Shown: one piece after another, positions 1 through 8,321 of the stretch | Layout: the number at the start of each line of letters is the position of its first letter | How positions within the stretch are numbered: the first letter of the stretch is position 1 | DNA from: Hyphomicrobiales bacterium | Lineage (GTDB): Bacteria > Pseudomonadota > Alphaproteobacteria > Rhizobiales > Rhizobiaceae | Direction: 5' to 3' | NCBI GenBank assembly: GCA_900471525.1 | Contig: UCEZ01000064.1 | Span: 1 to 32,296, forward strand | Length of the DNA: 32,296 bases | Made by a program: the position numbers and the translations under genes | The notes under the pieces: generated by a model | What the model saw: only the letters and a program-made list of their open reading frames with translations | The model's database searches: none | What the model was told of the DNA's origin: nothing

Positions 1-41
1 CTCCCCTTCCCTGCCCGCCCGCGGTTCTGTACAAGAAAACC

Positions 42-929
42 ATGATCTCCAGCGATACCATGAGCCCGGCCGAACTTGCCGCCCTTCTGCATTTCCATGC
101 GGAAGCGGGTGTCGAATGGCTGCTGGAAGACGAGCCGGTCGATCGCTTCGCGGAGTTCGCCCTGGCGAAGGCGGCGCGCAGCAATGGCGCTCCGCAAGCC
201 ATGCAAAGAACGCAAACCTCCGAGCGAAACGATGCGTCAAATGTGCCGGTCGCTCGTGAAAACGGCAATCGAGCAGCCAACAAGGCGCCGGCGGCACCGG
301 CTGCCGCACCTCAAATGGCCATTCCGGACGAGCAGGCGATCGCCGAAGCGCGGTCCGCGGCCGATTCGGCGCGGTCTCTGACTGAGCTGAAGAGCGCGAT
401 GGAGGCCTTTTCCGGCTGTAATCTCAGAAACAGTGCCCGCAACATGGTCTTTGCCGACGGAAACGCGTCATCCGGCATCATGGTGATCGGCCCTGTGCCG
501 AATGGCGACGACGACCGCGAGGGTGTTCCCTTTTCGGGCAAGCAGGGACAGATGCTCGAACGCATGCTGGCGGCCATCGGGCTCGATCGATCATCGGTGC
601 TTTTGACCAATGTCATTCCCTGGCGGCCGCCGGGAAACCGCCCGCCGTCACTCCGCGAGACCGACATCTGCCGCCCGTTCATCGAGCGCCAGATTGCGCT
701 GGCTGAGCCCCGGCACCTGCTGATCCTCGGTAATTTCGCCGCCCGTTTCTTCTTCGGCGGCAACGAGATGATCCATCACATGCGGGGCGAATGGCGCGAC
801 ATTCAGGTGGGTGGATCGACGATTCCTGCCCTTGCCACCCTGCATCCGCAGGATCTGATTTCGGCACCGGCCAGCAAACGGCTGGCCTGGCAGGACCTGT
901 TGGCGTTTCGCGCCCGGATTCGTGGTTAA
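42..929 (+). CDS. Uracil-DNA glycosylase, divergent family 4-like
   Basis: The C-terminal half (about residues 120-295) has the layout of family 4 uracil-DNA glycosylases, which remove uracil from DNA in base-excision repair. It shows a VFADGN stretch, a degenerate motif A (G150-P-V-P-N followed by DDDREGVPF in place of the usual GEAPG), NVIPWRPPGNR at 190-200, and a late LHPQDL motif with H268. Family 4 enzymes normally bind a 4Fe-4S cluster with four cysteines. This protein has only two cysteines in total, C126 and C210, and the position usually written KC-RPP-NR is W194. Residues 45-110 are Ala/Pro/Asn-rich and look like a flexible linker between a short N-terminal helix region and the catalytic domain. 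The ribosome site is weak, and ATG 60 is an alternative start. The fold family is fairly certain. Activity and cluster binding are not. Confidence 0.82.
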   Translation: MISSDTMSPAELAALLHFHAEAGVEWLLEDEPVDRFAEFALAKAARSNGAPQAMQRTQTSERNDASNVPVARENGNRAANKAPAAPAAAPQMAIPDEQAIAEARSAADSARSLTELKSAMEAFSGCNLRNSARNMVFADGNASSGIMVIGPVPNGDDDREGVPFSGKQGQMLERMLAAIGLDRSSVLLTNVIPWRPPGNRPPSLRETDICRPFIERQIALAEPRHLLILGNFAARFFFGGNEMIHHMRGEWRDIQVGGSTIPALATLHPQDLISAPASKRLAWQDLLAFRARIRG

Positions 930-1019
930 AGCCATCTGAAGCCAGCGCCTGCCTGATTTGTGAACAAACGATGAAGAAAGCCATGCGGATTGCGCATACC
1001 AGCAACGCGCATGCGCCCG

Positions 1020-1050
1020 TTGTGGAATCAATGTTGCGGTGCAATATAAA
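1020..1050 (+). promoter_or_regulatory. Weak sigma-70-like promoter candidate
   Basis: TTGTGG at 1020-1025 and TATAAA at 1045-1050 lie 19 nt apart, just upstream of the small ORF at 1083. The spacing is longer than the preferred 17 nt, so this is only a candidate. Confidence 0.25.
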
Positions 1051-1082
1051 ACGACGGGAGGACTGGAATAAGGAATTGAACC

Positions 1083-1259
1083 ATGACTGCCCGTTTTCGC
1101 CCTCTGCACTCGAGCTTTGAAACGCTCCGCCACGCCGGCTCGGCCCTGCGCACGCCGTTTCATAACTTCGGCTCTGCTGCGAACGAACAGATGACTGCCG
1201 CAGGCTACGGCCGCACGACGCGCCCGGCCCAGATTTTCGCAGAATTCATCCAGCGCTAA
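1083..1259 (+). CDS. Small hypothetical protein, 58 aa
   Basis: An ATG-started ORF of 58 codons, ending QIFAEFIQR, preceded by AAGGA about 8 nt upstream. It has no transmembrane segment or signal peptide and only scattered Arg and His residues. I do not recognise a family. Support comes from the ribosome site, the isolated position in an otherwise empty 780-bp stretch, and the hairpin 4 bp after its stop codon, which is where a 3' end would lie. It could still be a chance ORF. Confidence 0.4.
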   Translation: MTARFRPLHSSFETLRHAGSALRTPFHNFGSAANEQMTAAGYGRTTRPAQIFAEFIQR

Positions 1260-1262
1260 AAA

Positions 1263-1295
1263 GCAAGGGCATGCGCAGCAGCGCGCCCTTGTCTT
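1263..1295 (+). terminator. Strong hairpin between two small ORFs
   Basis: CAAGGGC (1264-1270) pairs with GCCCTTG (1285-1291), and inside it GCGC (1273-1276) pairs with GCGC (1281-1284) around the loop AGCA, leaving an AT bulge. Only a short pyrimidine run (TCTT) follows, so it could be a weak terminator, an attenuator, or an mRNA-stabilising structure. Confidence 0.5.
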
Positions 1296-1322
1296 GCCGT
1301 AACTTTCCAAAGGTATCCGATC

Positions 1323-1469
1323 ATGTCAGCATCCATCCGCTCGCTCCGGGTCCTCCTCGACGACATCGGCACCGCCGTACGCGCCTCGCGCGAATATACG
1401 CGCCTGAGCAAGGAAGCGCCGGCTGCCAATGCCGACCGTCATGCGGTCAGCGGCTTTCTGCCGCGCTGA
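1323..1469 (+). CDS. Small hypothetical protein, 48 aa
   Basis: ATG-started ORF of 48 codons with AAAGG about 10 nt upstream, lying 64 bp after the previous small ORF with the hairpin between them. The peptide has an amphipathic N-terminal half (SIRSLRVLLDDIG), a middle EYTRLSK and ends GFLPR. The YxRLS segment faintly recalls the small DUF1127-type proteins common in Rhizobiales, but the rest of that family's signature is missing, so I do not assign it. Confidence 0.4.
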   Translation: MSASIRSLRVLLDDIGTAVRASREYTRLSKEAPAANADRHAVSGFLPR

Positions 1470-1710
1470 ACATCCGAGGTATTCAGTCAGTGGGCCGTGG
1501 ATAGCCATTGCGCGACTCAGCCAGCCACAGACATCACCACACTTCCAAATTTGATCGACGCCATGAGACAAGACGACCGGAATGCGGGCGTCGGACAACC
1601 TTGCGTGCGTGCGGTACGGCCTGTCGACTGTACGTTTGACATCCAGTCGGAACGTTGATTGAGTGGGATTCCCGCTTCGGCTGTATCGTTTCCGCGATGT
1701 AAAGTTAGAG

Positions 1711-2505
1711 ATGTCCGTGCTTTTAAAAACCGTTTCGCTGGTTCTGCGGAATTGGCATTATTATTTGCTGTTTTGTGCACTCGACGTTGCCCTGACAGGC
1801 TTTGGCGTTGTCGCTATCAGCCAATGGAATTTAGCCCTGTCTATGTCGCTCACGGGGGCGACGAGTCTGCTTTGGCTCGTTTTTACTTTCTTCGTCCTCA
1901 GGGCATCCGTTCTTCAAGGCCAGCCTGCTATAAGCGGTCCCGACGGGAAAAAAGCACTCGGCAAGTTCCTGCCCTTTGTGGCGAAAAGTCTCGCGCTGTA
2001 TCTCATTTCCTTCGCCATATGCGCGCCGATATTTTTCGCTTTTGCGAAGCAAGCTCCATTCGTGTTCCTTCCAGATTCAGCAACTTCCGGGACGGTTCCA
2101 GGGTTTGTTTTGGTCTTTTTTGCGGGCGCGACGATAATTTTCTCGGCTGTGCTTGCACTGCTCGGAACATGGTTGCCGGCAACGATGTATGGCGTAAATC
2201 CGCTCTTTTCTCAGGCCGCGCCCCGGGGAATGCATACATTCCGGCGTAGCTTCTTCAGGATCGCCGCGATTTTGATCGTGTTTCCGCTTATTTCCTGGGG
2301 AGTAAGTGCGGTCACGGTTCCCAGTTCGCCAATATTTCTGGCCGGCTTCTTCGGCACGGCCACCATCTCAATGGGCTTGGAGGCCGCTTTAGACTATATC
2401 ATCGATGCGATCTTCATAACGCTGATAATGGTGGCTCTCTCCGAGAACTACTTCGAAGGAGAAAAGTTATTGCAGGCGGTGCCAGCCATGGCATCGCAGC
2501 AATAA
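1711..2505 (+). CDS. Integral membrane protein of unknown function
   Basis: A 264-residue polytopic membrane protein, read from the ATG at 1711. A GTG at 1663 would add 16 residues that look hydrophilic and unrelated. About six hydrophobic segments are visible, for example YYLLFCALDVALTGFGVV, SLLWLVFTFFVLRA, LALYLISFAICAPIFF, FVLVFFAGATIIFSAVLALL, RIAAILIVFPLISWG and YIIDAIFITLIMVAL. Its layout of a short cytoplasmic N-terminus and paired helices resembles several uncharacterised alphaproteobacterial membrane proteins, but no signature motif allows a functional call. The gene is visibly less GC-rich than its neighbours (near half GC in parts), with more TTT, ATT and AAA codons. That suggests different ancestry or weak expression. 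It stands alone, with no co-directional partner close enough for an operon. Confidence 0.72.
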   Translation: MSVLLKTVSLVLRNWHYYLLFCALDVALTGFGVVAISQWNLALSMSLTGATSLLWLVFTFFVLRASVLQGQPAISGPDGKKALGKFLPFVAKSLALYLISFAICAPIFFAFAKQAPFVFLPDSATSGTVPGFVLVFFAGATIIFSAVLALLGTWLPATMYGVNPLFSQAAPRGMHTFRRSFFRIAAILIVFPLISWGVSAVTVPSSPIFLAGFFGTATISMGLEAALDYIIDAIFITLIMVALSENYFEGEKLLQAVPAMASQQ

Positions 2506-2722
2506 AGGTCAGCTAATTTACAGCTCCGGGATCTTTGCGCCAAAGCCTGTCGCAATCGACAGCGTCAGCAAAACTGGATAGAGCGACACTCGTTCATCGA
2601 TTCCAGAGCGGCGTGCCGGATAATTCCGTTTTCAGATCGCGCAATCCGCTCCAACCTTTTCAGCGCATCCCGGACCGCTTGGCAATCGTCGAGCATCCGG
2701 CAGGCGGCGCACCGGAGCGTTC

Positions 2723-4003
2723 ATGCTGGCCAGCCTCAGATCCGTGTTCAGCCTGATGCTTTCGACACTGCTGATGATGGTCGGCTTCGGGCTGGCGAGC
2801 TATGTGCTTCCGGTGCGCTCGGTGGCAGAGGGCTGGTCGACGATGATCATCTCGTGGATTGCCACCGGATATACGCTGGGCTTCACGCTCTCCTGCATTG
2901 TCACGCCGAAGTTCGTGTTGCGCGTTGGCCATGTGCGGGTGTTCGCCGCCCTGATCACACTGCTGAGCATCGCCATCCTGATGTGCGGGCTGGTGGTCGA
3001 CTGGCGGGCGTGGATCTTCTTTCGCGCCATTTCCGGCTTTGCGATTTCGGGAAGTTATCTCGTCATCGAGAGCTGGCTCAACGAGCGGGTGACCAATGAG
3101 AACCGGGGCATGCTGTTCTCATTCTACCTGATCACCACCATGGTCGGTACCATCGGCGGCCAGTATCTGGTGCCCTTGGGCGATCCCACCAATTCGTCAC
3201 TGTTCATTCTGTGCGGCGTGCTGTTCTCATTGGCGCTACTGCCGACGGCGCTCTCGTCCTCGGCAATGCCCGCACCGCCGGTGCAGGCGAATTTCGATGT
3301 GCCTGGGTTGTTTCGCCGCTCGCCGGTCGCCGTGGTCGGCGCTTTTCTTGCCGGTGCCATGTCGGGCGCCTGGCTCAATCTTGGTGGTGTCTTCACCCAG
3401 AAGATAGGGCTTTCGACCGCCGAGGGCGCGACGCTGCTTGCAGCCCTCCTCGCAGGCAGCGCCATCTCGCAGATCCCGATCGGGCGAACGTCCGACCGGA
3501 TGGATCGCCGTATCGTCATGGTGGCCTGCGGCATCGTCGGCGTCATCTCCTGCCTTGCCATGGTGGCCTTCGTCGGCTCCAGCCCGCTGGTACTGTATGT
3601 GATCGCGGCCTTTGTCGGTTCGGTGCTGTTTCCGATCTATGCGCTCAACGTCGCCCATGCCAACGACCTTGCCCGTCCGAACGAATATGTCGAGGTGTCC
3701 TCCGGCATGATGATCACCTATGGCATCGGGACCATTTCAGGCCCGCTGATGGTCGGGCCGGTAATGGATCGCTTTGGCCCGCCGGCGCTCTTTGTGCTGC
3801 TCGCCGTCTATTTTGCGCTCTATGCCGCCTATGCCGCCTGGCGCATCGCGCAGCGTGGCCACAGGGACGGGCTTGTCGCCAAGACCGATTTCCAGGCCAA
3901 CACAGTTCCGACACCGGGTACAGAGGCCGTCAACGCCATGAACCAGGCGATACGACCTGCCGACCTGATTGAAGACGACACGGCTCCAGCCCAATCATCC
4001 TGA
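2723..4003 (+). CDS. MFS transporter, YcaD-like
   Basis: A 426-residue major facilitator superfamily protein with about twelve hydrophobic segments in two six-helix halves. The cytoplasmic loop after helix 2 carries RVGHVRVFAA, and the segment ESWLNERVTNENRGMLFS in the fifth helix region is typical of the YcaD-like branch, whose substrates are mostly unknown. The second half begins near FRRSPVAVVGAFLAG and has the loop GRTSDRMDRRIV, matching the repeated MFS loop motif. A GGAG lies 7 nt before the ATG. The hydrophilic tail from about residue 385 is short and cytoplasmic. It converges on the EamA gene, with 16 bp between the stop codons. The superfamily is certain. The substrate cannot be inferred. 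Confidence 0.9.
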   Translation: MLASLRSVFSLMLSTLLMMVGFGLASYVLPVRSVAEGWSTMIISWIATGYTLGFTLSCIVTPKFVLRVGHVRVFAALITLLSIAILMCGLVVDWRAWIFFRAISGFAISGSYLVIESWLNERVTNENRGMLFSFYLITTMVGTIGGQYLVPLGDPTNSSLFILCGVLFSLALLPTALSSSAMPAPPVQANFDVPGLFRRSPVAVVGAFLAGAMSGAWLNLGGVFTQKIGLSTAEGATLLAALLAGSAISQIPIGRTSDRMDRRIVMVACGIVGVISCLAMVAFVGSSPLVLYVIAAFVGSVLFPIYALNVAHANDLARPNEYVEVSSGMMITYGIGTISGPLMVGPVMDRFGPPALFVLLAVYFALYAAYAAWRIAQRGHRDGLVAKTDFQANTVPTPGTEAVNAMNQAIRPADLIEDDTAPAQSS

Positions 4004-4010
4004 CGCGTCA
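4001..4010. repeat. Palindrome TGACGCGTCA at convergent gene ends
   Basis: A perfect 10-bp palindrome that begins with the stop codon of the MFS gene and lies in the 16-bp gap before the stop of the opposing EamA gene. It has no T-run, so terminator activity is doubtful. Confidence 0.35.
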
Positions 4011-4019
4011 GACCGATGA

Positions 4020-4973
4020 TTAGCCCTGCGGGGTGACGTGTTTGCGTGCGCCTCTGCGCTCGAGACCGAGCTGATGCTCCCGGAAAATGATGAAGATGCC
4101 GGCGCCGACCACGATCGCTGTGCCGATCAGCATGACGCCGGTCGGAACCTCGTCGAAAAGAAAATAGCCGATGATCAAGCCAAGGATGATCGACGTATAT
4201 TCGAACGGCGCGATCGTCGACATGTCGGCGTAGCGATAGCTCTGCGTCAGCAGGATCTGGGCGACACCGCCGCAAAAACCGGCTGCCATCAGAAGCAGGA
4301 AAGCATTCCACGGCAAGGGCTCCCAGCCGAAGGGCAGCGTCAGCAGCGAGAAGCAGGAGGCCGAGAGGGAGAAATAGAGCACGATCGTGTGCGTGCGCTC
4401 CTTGGCAACCAGCTTTCGCACAAGGACCATGGCAACGGCACCGAGTGCCGCCGACAAAAGCACCGCCAGGGCGCCGAGCGCTTCCTGCGAGCCGAATCCG
4501 CCGTCGCGCATCAGTGTCAGGCGCGGCCAGGTGATGATCATGACGCCGACAAGCCCGACAAGCACCGCCGACCAGCGGTAGATTCGGACCGTCTCCTTCA
4601 GGAATACGGCGGCGAAAACAACGGCGAGCAATGGCATGGCGTAGCCGATCGCGATCGCTTCCGGCAGCGGCAGGTGCACTAGGCCATAAAAGCCGAAGCT
4701 CATGGCCAGGATGCCGATAAAGCCGCGCGCCAGATGCCCAAAAAAGTCCTTGGTATAGAAGGCGGTGCGCAGATGCCCCTTAAAGGCGAGATAGCCGAGG
4801 ATCGGTACCATGGCGAAGGCGGAGCGGTAGAAGGTGATCTGGCCGGTGGCAATCCCGGTGCCCGCCGCCTTGATCAGGGTTGCCATGCAAACGAAAATCA
4901 CGACGGAGAAAACCTTGAGGGAAATACCCTTCATCGGCTGGGAAAATTCGGCATCCATGCGGGTCGTACTCAT
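4020..4973 (-). CDS. EamA/DMT family transporter
   Basis: A 317-residue protein with ten hydrophobic segments made of two EamA repeats of about 140 residues each. The first contains LPEAIAIGYAMPLLAVVFAAVFLKE, trimmed here as AIGYAMPLLAVVFAAVFL then KETVR. The second ends with the matching FEYTSIILGLIIGYFLFDE pattern. The helix-glutamate pattern (FLKE / LFDE) at the end of each repeat is diagnostic of the drug/metabolite transporter superfamily. Members export metabolites or amino acids, but the substrate is unknown here. The start ATG at 4973 lacks a strong ribosome site, and ATG 4934 (MKGISLK) is a plausible shorter start. It is convergent with the MFS gene and divergent from pepN. Confidence 0.88.
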   Translation of the reverse strand: MSTTRMDAEFSQPMKGISLKVFSVVIFVCMATLIKAAGTGIATGQITFYRSAFAMVPILGYLAFKGHLRTAFYTKDFFGHLARGFIGILAMSFGFYGLVHLPLPEAIAIGYAMPLLAVVFAAVFLKETVRIYRWSAVLVGLVGVMIITWPRLTLMRDGGFGSQEALGALAVLLSAALGAVAMVLVRKLVAKERTHTIVLYFSLSASCFSLLTLPFGWEPLPWNAFLLLMAAGFCGGVAQILLTQSYRYADMSTIAPFEYTSIILGLIIGYFLFDEVPTGVMLIGTAIVVGAGIFIIFREHQLGLERRGARKHVTPQG

Positions 4974-5464
4974 CGGACTGACGGCAGCGGGCCGGAAATC
5001 GGTGGAAACGACGGGCTGCGGGGAGATGCGATCGGAGAATCCGTCGCCAAGACCATGTCACCTTAACGTGCGACGATCAAAAGAGGGATCAATTTTCGTG
5101 ATGCGAGGCGGAAATATTTGATGCCATCGCATCGATACAATAGCGTGGGAAGTTCCGGTGGAAGGAAACGCTTGACCAAATATCCCCGGCCCGGGACGAG
5201 AACACGAATGACAAGCTGTAAAATTGCGTAACCTGTGCCAAAAACACACGACTGGTTTAAATATTGTTAGGGCGAATTTCGTAAGTCTCTGATGCAAGCA
5301 CAGGAATGGGACTGATCAGGCCCGCCGCAACACGGCAAGCGCCGACGAAAAGAACCGCCTTGCGATCACACCGGAAGCTCCGCGTTATCAGCGCAGCCTC
5401 TTCACCAAGACCAAGCCTCACCCCTGGCGTCCTGACGCGGCGGGCGATGCAAGCGGGACAGACA
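4974..5464. other. Divergent intergenic region, no gene seen
   Basis: About 490 bp between the EamA gene (minus) and the chosen pepN start (plus). It must hold both promoters, but I see no convincing -35/-10 pair. An AT-rich patch near 5250-5280 is the most likely pepN promoter area. The pepN reading frame stays open back to 5306, but the peptide there does not look like the conserved N-terminus of the family. Confidence 0.4.
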
Positions 5465-8113
5465 ATGCGGACAGATACGGGCGAAATCATTCATCTGGAA
5501 GACTACCGGCCGACGGATTTCGTCCTTGAGAGGGTGGACCTCACCTTCGAACTCGATCCCAAGGAAACCAAGGTCGAAGCCCGCCTGATCTTCCATCGGC
5601 GCGAGGGCGTCAGCGCCGACGCACCGCTGATCCTTGATGGCGACGAGCTGAAGATGACCGGCCTGCTGCTCGACCAGGAAGAGATCGCGGCGGCCAACTA
5701 CGATGCGGCCGAACACACGCTGACCATCCGCCACCTGCCGGCAGCGGCCCCCTTCGAAGTCACGATCACCACTGAACTCAACCCCGAGGCCAATACCAAG
5801 CTGATGGGCCTCTACCGCACCAGCAATGTCTATTGTACCCAGTGCGAGGCAGAGGGCTTCCGCCGCATCACCTATTTCCCGGACCGGCCAGATGTGCTTG
5901 CCGTCTACACGGTCAACATCATCGCCGACAAGGCGACCGCGCCGCTGCTGCTCTCCAACGGCAATTATCTCGGTGGCGCCAGCATGGGTGACGGCCGGCA
6001 TTTCGCCGCCTGGTTCGATCCGCATCCGAAGCCGAGCTATCTTTTTGCCCTCGTTGCCGGGAACCTCGGCATCATCGAAGACACATTCACGACCATGTCC
6101 GGCCGCGAGGTCGCATTGAAGATCTATGTCGAGCACGGCAAGGAGCCGCGCGCCGCTTACGCCATGGATGCGCTGAAGCGCTCGATGAAATGGGATGAGG
6201 AACGGTTTGGTCGCGAATACGATCTCGATATCTTCATGATCGTCGCCGTGTCCGACTTCAACATGGGGGCCATGGAGAACAAGGGGCTGAATGTCTTCAA
6301 CGACAAGTACGTCCTCGCCGACCCGGAAACCGCGACCGATGCCGACTATGCCAATATCGAGGCGATCATTGCCCATGAATATTTCCACAACTGGACCGGC
6401 AATCGCATCACCTGCCGCGACTGGTTCCAGCTCTGCCTCAAGGAAGGCCTGACGGTCTATCGCGACCACGAATTCTCGGCCGACCAGCGCTCGCGCACCG
6501 TCAAGCGCATCGCCGAGGTTCGTCACCTGAAGGCCGAGCAGTTTCCGGAGGATGCAGGCCCCCTCGCCCATCCGGTTCGACCGACAAAATTCCGTGAAAT
6601 CAATAATTTCTACACGACGACGGTCTATGAGAAGGGCAGCGAAGTCACGCGGATGATCGCGACACTGCTTGGCCCCGATCTGTTCAAACAAGGCATGGAT
6701 CTTTATTTCGACCGCCACGATGGACAGGCAGTGACGATCGAGGATTTCGTCGCCTGCTTCGCCGAGGTGAGCAAGCGCGACCTGACGCAGTTTTCGCTCT
6801 GGTATCATCAGGCAGGCACACCGCTCGTCAGCGCCTCGACGGCCTATGATGCCGCCAGGCAAACCTTCACGCTGTCACTCGAGCAGATGGTTCCGCCGAC
6901 GCCGGGGCAAAGCGTCAAGGACCCCATGCACATTCCGTTGCGCATCGGACTCCTGCTGGAAGATGGCTCGGAAGCTCAGGTTGCGTCTGTCGCCGGCGCC
7001 GAAATGACCGCTGATGTGTTGCATCTTGTCGAGCGCACGCACACCGTTACATTCAGCGGCATCACCTCCCGCCCGGTCCTGTCGCTGAACCGCGGGTTCT
7101 CGACGCCGATCAACCTGCATTTCGAACAGACGCCGGCCGATCGCGCCCATATCGCCAAACACGAAAGCGATCTCTTCGCACGCTGGCAGGCGCTGAACGA
7201 TCTTGCCTTGCCGAACCTTGTCGCCGCTGCGGCCAGTGCAAAGGCAGGTGAACCTGTCCAATGCGATGCGTCCCTGATCGACGCCCTGCTGGCTGCCTCC
7301 GCGGACGGCAATCTCGAGCCCGCTTTCAGGGCGCAGGCATTGGCCCTTCCGAGTGAAGCTGACATCGCCCGTGAAATCGGCGGCAACAACGACCCGGATG
7401 CCATCCACGCAGGACGCCAACAGATCATGTCAGCGGTTGCCAAAGCCGGCCGGGATATTTTCACCAAGCTTGCCGACGAGATGGTCGTCTCAGGTCCGTT
7501 CAGCCCCGACGCGGCAAGTGCCGGACGCCGGGCACTGCGCAACACTGCCCTTTCGTATCTCGTCTATGCTGAAAATCAGCCGGCGCGGGCGGTGGACGCG
7601 TTCAGGTCCGCCAACAACATGACCGACCTCAGCCAGGCCCTGACAATTCTGGCGCACCGGTTCCCGGAATCGGCAGAAGCTGCTGAAGCTCTTGCGGCGT
7701 TCAAGACGCGTTTTGCCGACAATGCGCTCGTCATCGACAAATGGTTCACGATCCAGGCGACCATCCCCGGTGCGGCAGCACTGGACCGCGTCACCGCGTT
7801 GATGGCCGATCCCCTGTTTAACGGCTCTAATCCGAACCGGGTGCGAGCCCTCGTCGGCACGTTCGCCTTTTCGAACCCGACCGGCTTCAACCGTGCCGAT
7901 GGCGAAGGTTACCGCTTCCTGGCGCGCCAGATTCTCGACATCGACCCACGCAATCCCCAATTGGCTGCCCGCATCCTGACGTCGATGCGCTCCTGGCGTT
8001 CACTTGAAGAAGTTCGCGCCGAACATGCCCGCAATGCGCTACGCGAAATCGCAGCCGGCAAGAAACTGTCCGTCGATGTCAGCGACATCGTCGAGCGCAT
8101 GCTCAAGGGCTAG
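5465..8113 (+). CDS. pepN: Aminopeptidase N (M1 family)
   Basis: A cytoplasmic zinc metallopeptidase of 882 residues that removes N-terminal amino acids from peptides. The M1 signatures are complete: the substrate-binding exopeptidase motif GAMEN at 268-272, the zinc site HEYFH at 304-308, and the third ligand E327 in LKEGL, 19 residues later. The sequence then continues with the TVYEKGSEV region (Y of the catalytic tyrosine) and the bacterial PepN-type helical C-terminal domain. The open frame begins at 5306, but MRTDTGEIIHLEDYRPTDF at 5465 fits the family's N-terminus, so the later ATG is chosen. ATG 5447 is also possible. Length fits bacterial PepN (about 870-890). A strong terminator follows the stop codon, so the gene is probably transcribed alone. 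Confidence 0.96.
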   Translation: MRTDTGEIIHLEDYRPTDFVLERVDLTFELDPKETKVEARLIFHRREGVSADAPLILDGDELKMTGLLLDQEEIAAANYDAAEHTLTIRHLPAAAPFEVTITTELNPEANTKLMGLYRTSNVYCTQCEAEGFRRITYFPDRPDVLAVYTVNIIADKATAPLLLSNGNYLGGASMGDGRHFAAWFDPHPKPSYLFALVAGNLGIIEDTFTTMSGREVALKIYVEHGKEPRAAYAMDALKRSMKWDEERFGREYDLDIFMIVAVSDFNMGAMENKGLNVFNDKYVLADPETATDADYANIEAIIAHEYFHNWTGNRITCRDWFQLCLKEGLTVYRDHEFSADQRSRTVKRIAEVRHLKAEQFPEDAGPLAHPVRPTKFREINNFYTTTVYEKGSEVTRMIATLLGPDLFKQGMDLYFDRHDGQAVTIEDFVACFAEVSKRDLTQFSLWYHQAGTPLVSASTAYDAARQTFTLSLEQMVPPTPGQSVKDPMHIPLRIGLLLEDGSEAQVASVAGAEMTADVLHLVERTHTVTFSGITSRPVLSLNRGFSTPINLHFEQTPADRAHIAKHESDLFARWQALNDLALPNLVAAAASAKAGEPVQCDASLIDALLAASADGNLEPAFRAQALALPSEADIAREIGGNNDPDAIHAGRQQIMSAVAKAGRDIFTKLADEMVVSGPFSPDAASAGRRALRNTALSYLVYAENQPARAVDAFRSANNMTDLSQALTILAHRFPESAEAAEALAAFKTRFADNALVIDKWFTIQATIPGAAALDRVTALMADPLFNGSNPNRVRALVGTFAFSNPTGFNRADGEGYRFLARQILDIDPRNPQLAARILTSMRSWRSLEEVRAEHARNALREIAAGKKLSVDVSDIVERMLKG

Positions 8114-8138
8114 GAAATATCAAGCAGAAACGTGAGAC

Positions 8139-8163
8139 AAACCCCGCGATTGCGGGGTTTTTT
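8139..8163 (+). terminator. Rho-independent terminator after pepN
   Basis: CCCCGC (8142-8147) and GCGGGG (8152-8157) form a stem with loop GATT, extended by AAA/TTT and followed by a run of six T. It starts 26 bp after the pepN stop codon. Confidence 0.92.
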
Positions 8164-8218
8164 CGTTGCCGTCGGCCCGCCCGCTTCGGCAATACAATTT
8201 TCCAACGATGATAAATGG

Positions 8219-8233
8219 TTAACAAAGTTTTAC
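8219..8233 (+). promoter_or_regulatory. CtrA-box-like sequence upstream of pleC
   Basis: TTAA (8219-8222), seven bases, then TTAC (8230-8233). This is one base away from the CtrA consensus TTAA-N7-TTAA known from Caulobacter and Sinorhizobium. It lies about 90 bp before the pleC start codon in a gene-free AT-rich stretch. Binding by CtrA is an inference. Confidence 0.45.
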
Positions 8234-8321
8234 GTTTTCCTCTGGACAAGGCGAATCACAATTGATTCATTGGGTCAGGTTCGAGCGAGCGGCGCATCGA
8301 ATCACATGAGGATTTACAGAT

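Noticed and set aside
1060..1140. tRNA-like look on the minus strand (GGTTCAATTCC resembling a T-loop)
   Set aside because: The bases on either side do not form a five-pair T stem, and there is no matching acceptor stem.
2535..2756. Plus-strand ORF before the MFS gene
   Set aside because: It overlaps the MFS start out of frame, has no ribosome site, and its composition is not protein-like.
5402..6862. Long minus-strand ORF (486 codons) inside pepN
   Set aside because: It lies entirely opposite conserved pepN sequence and has no family signature; long antisense frames are expected in GC-rich genes.
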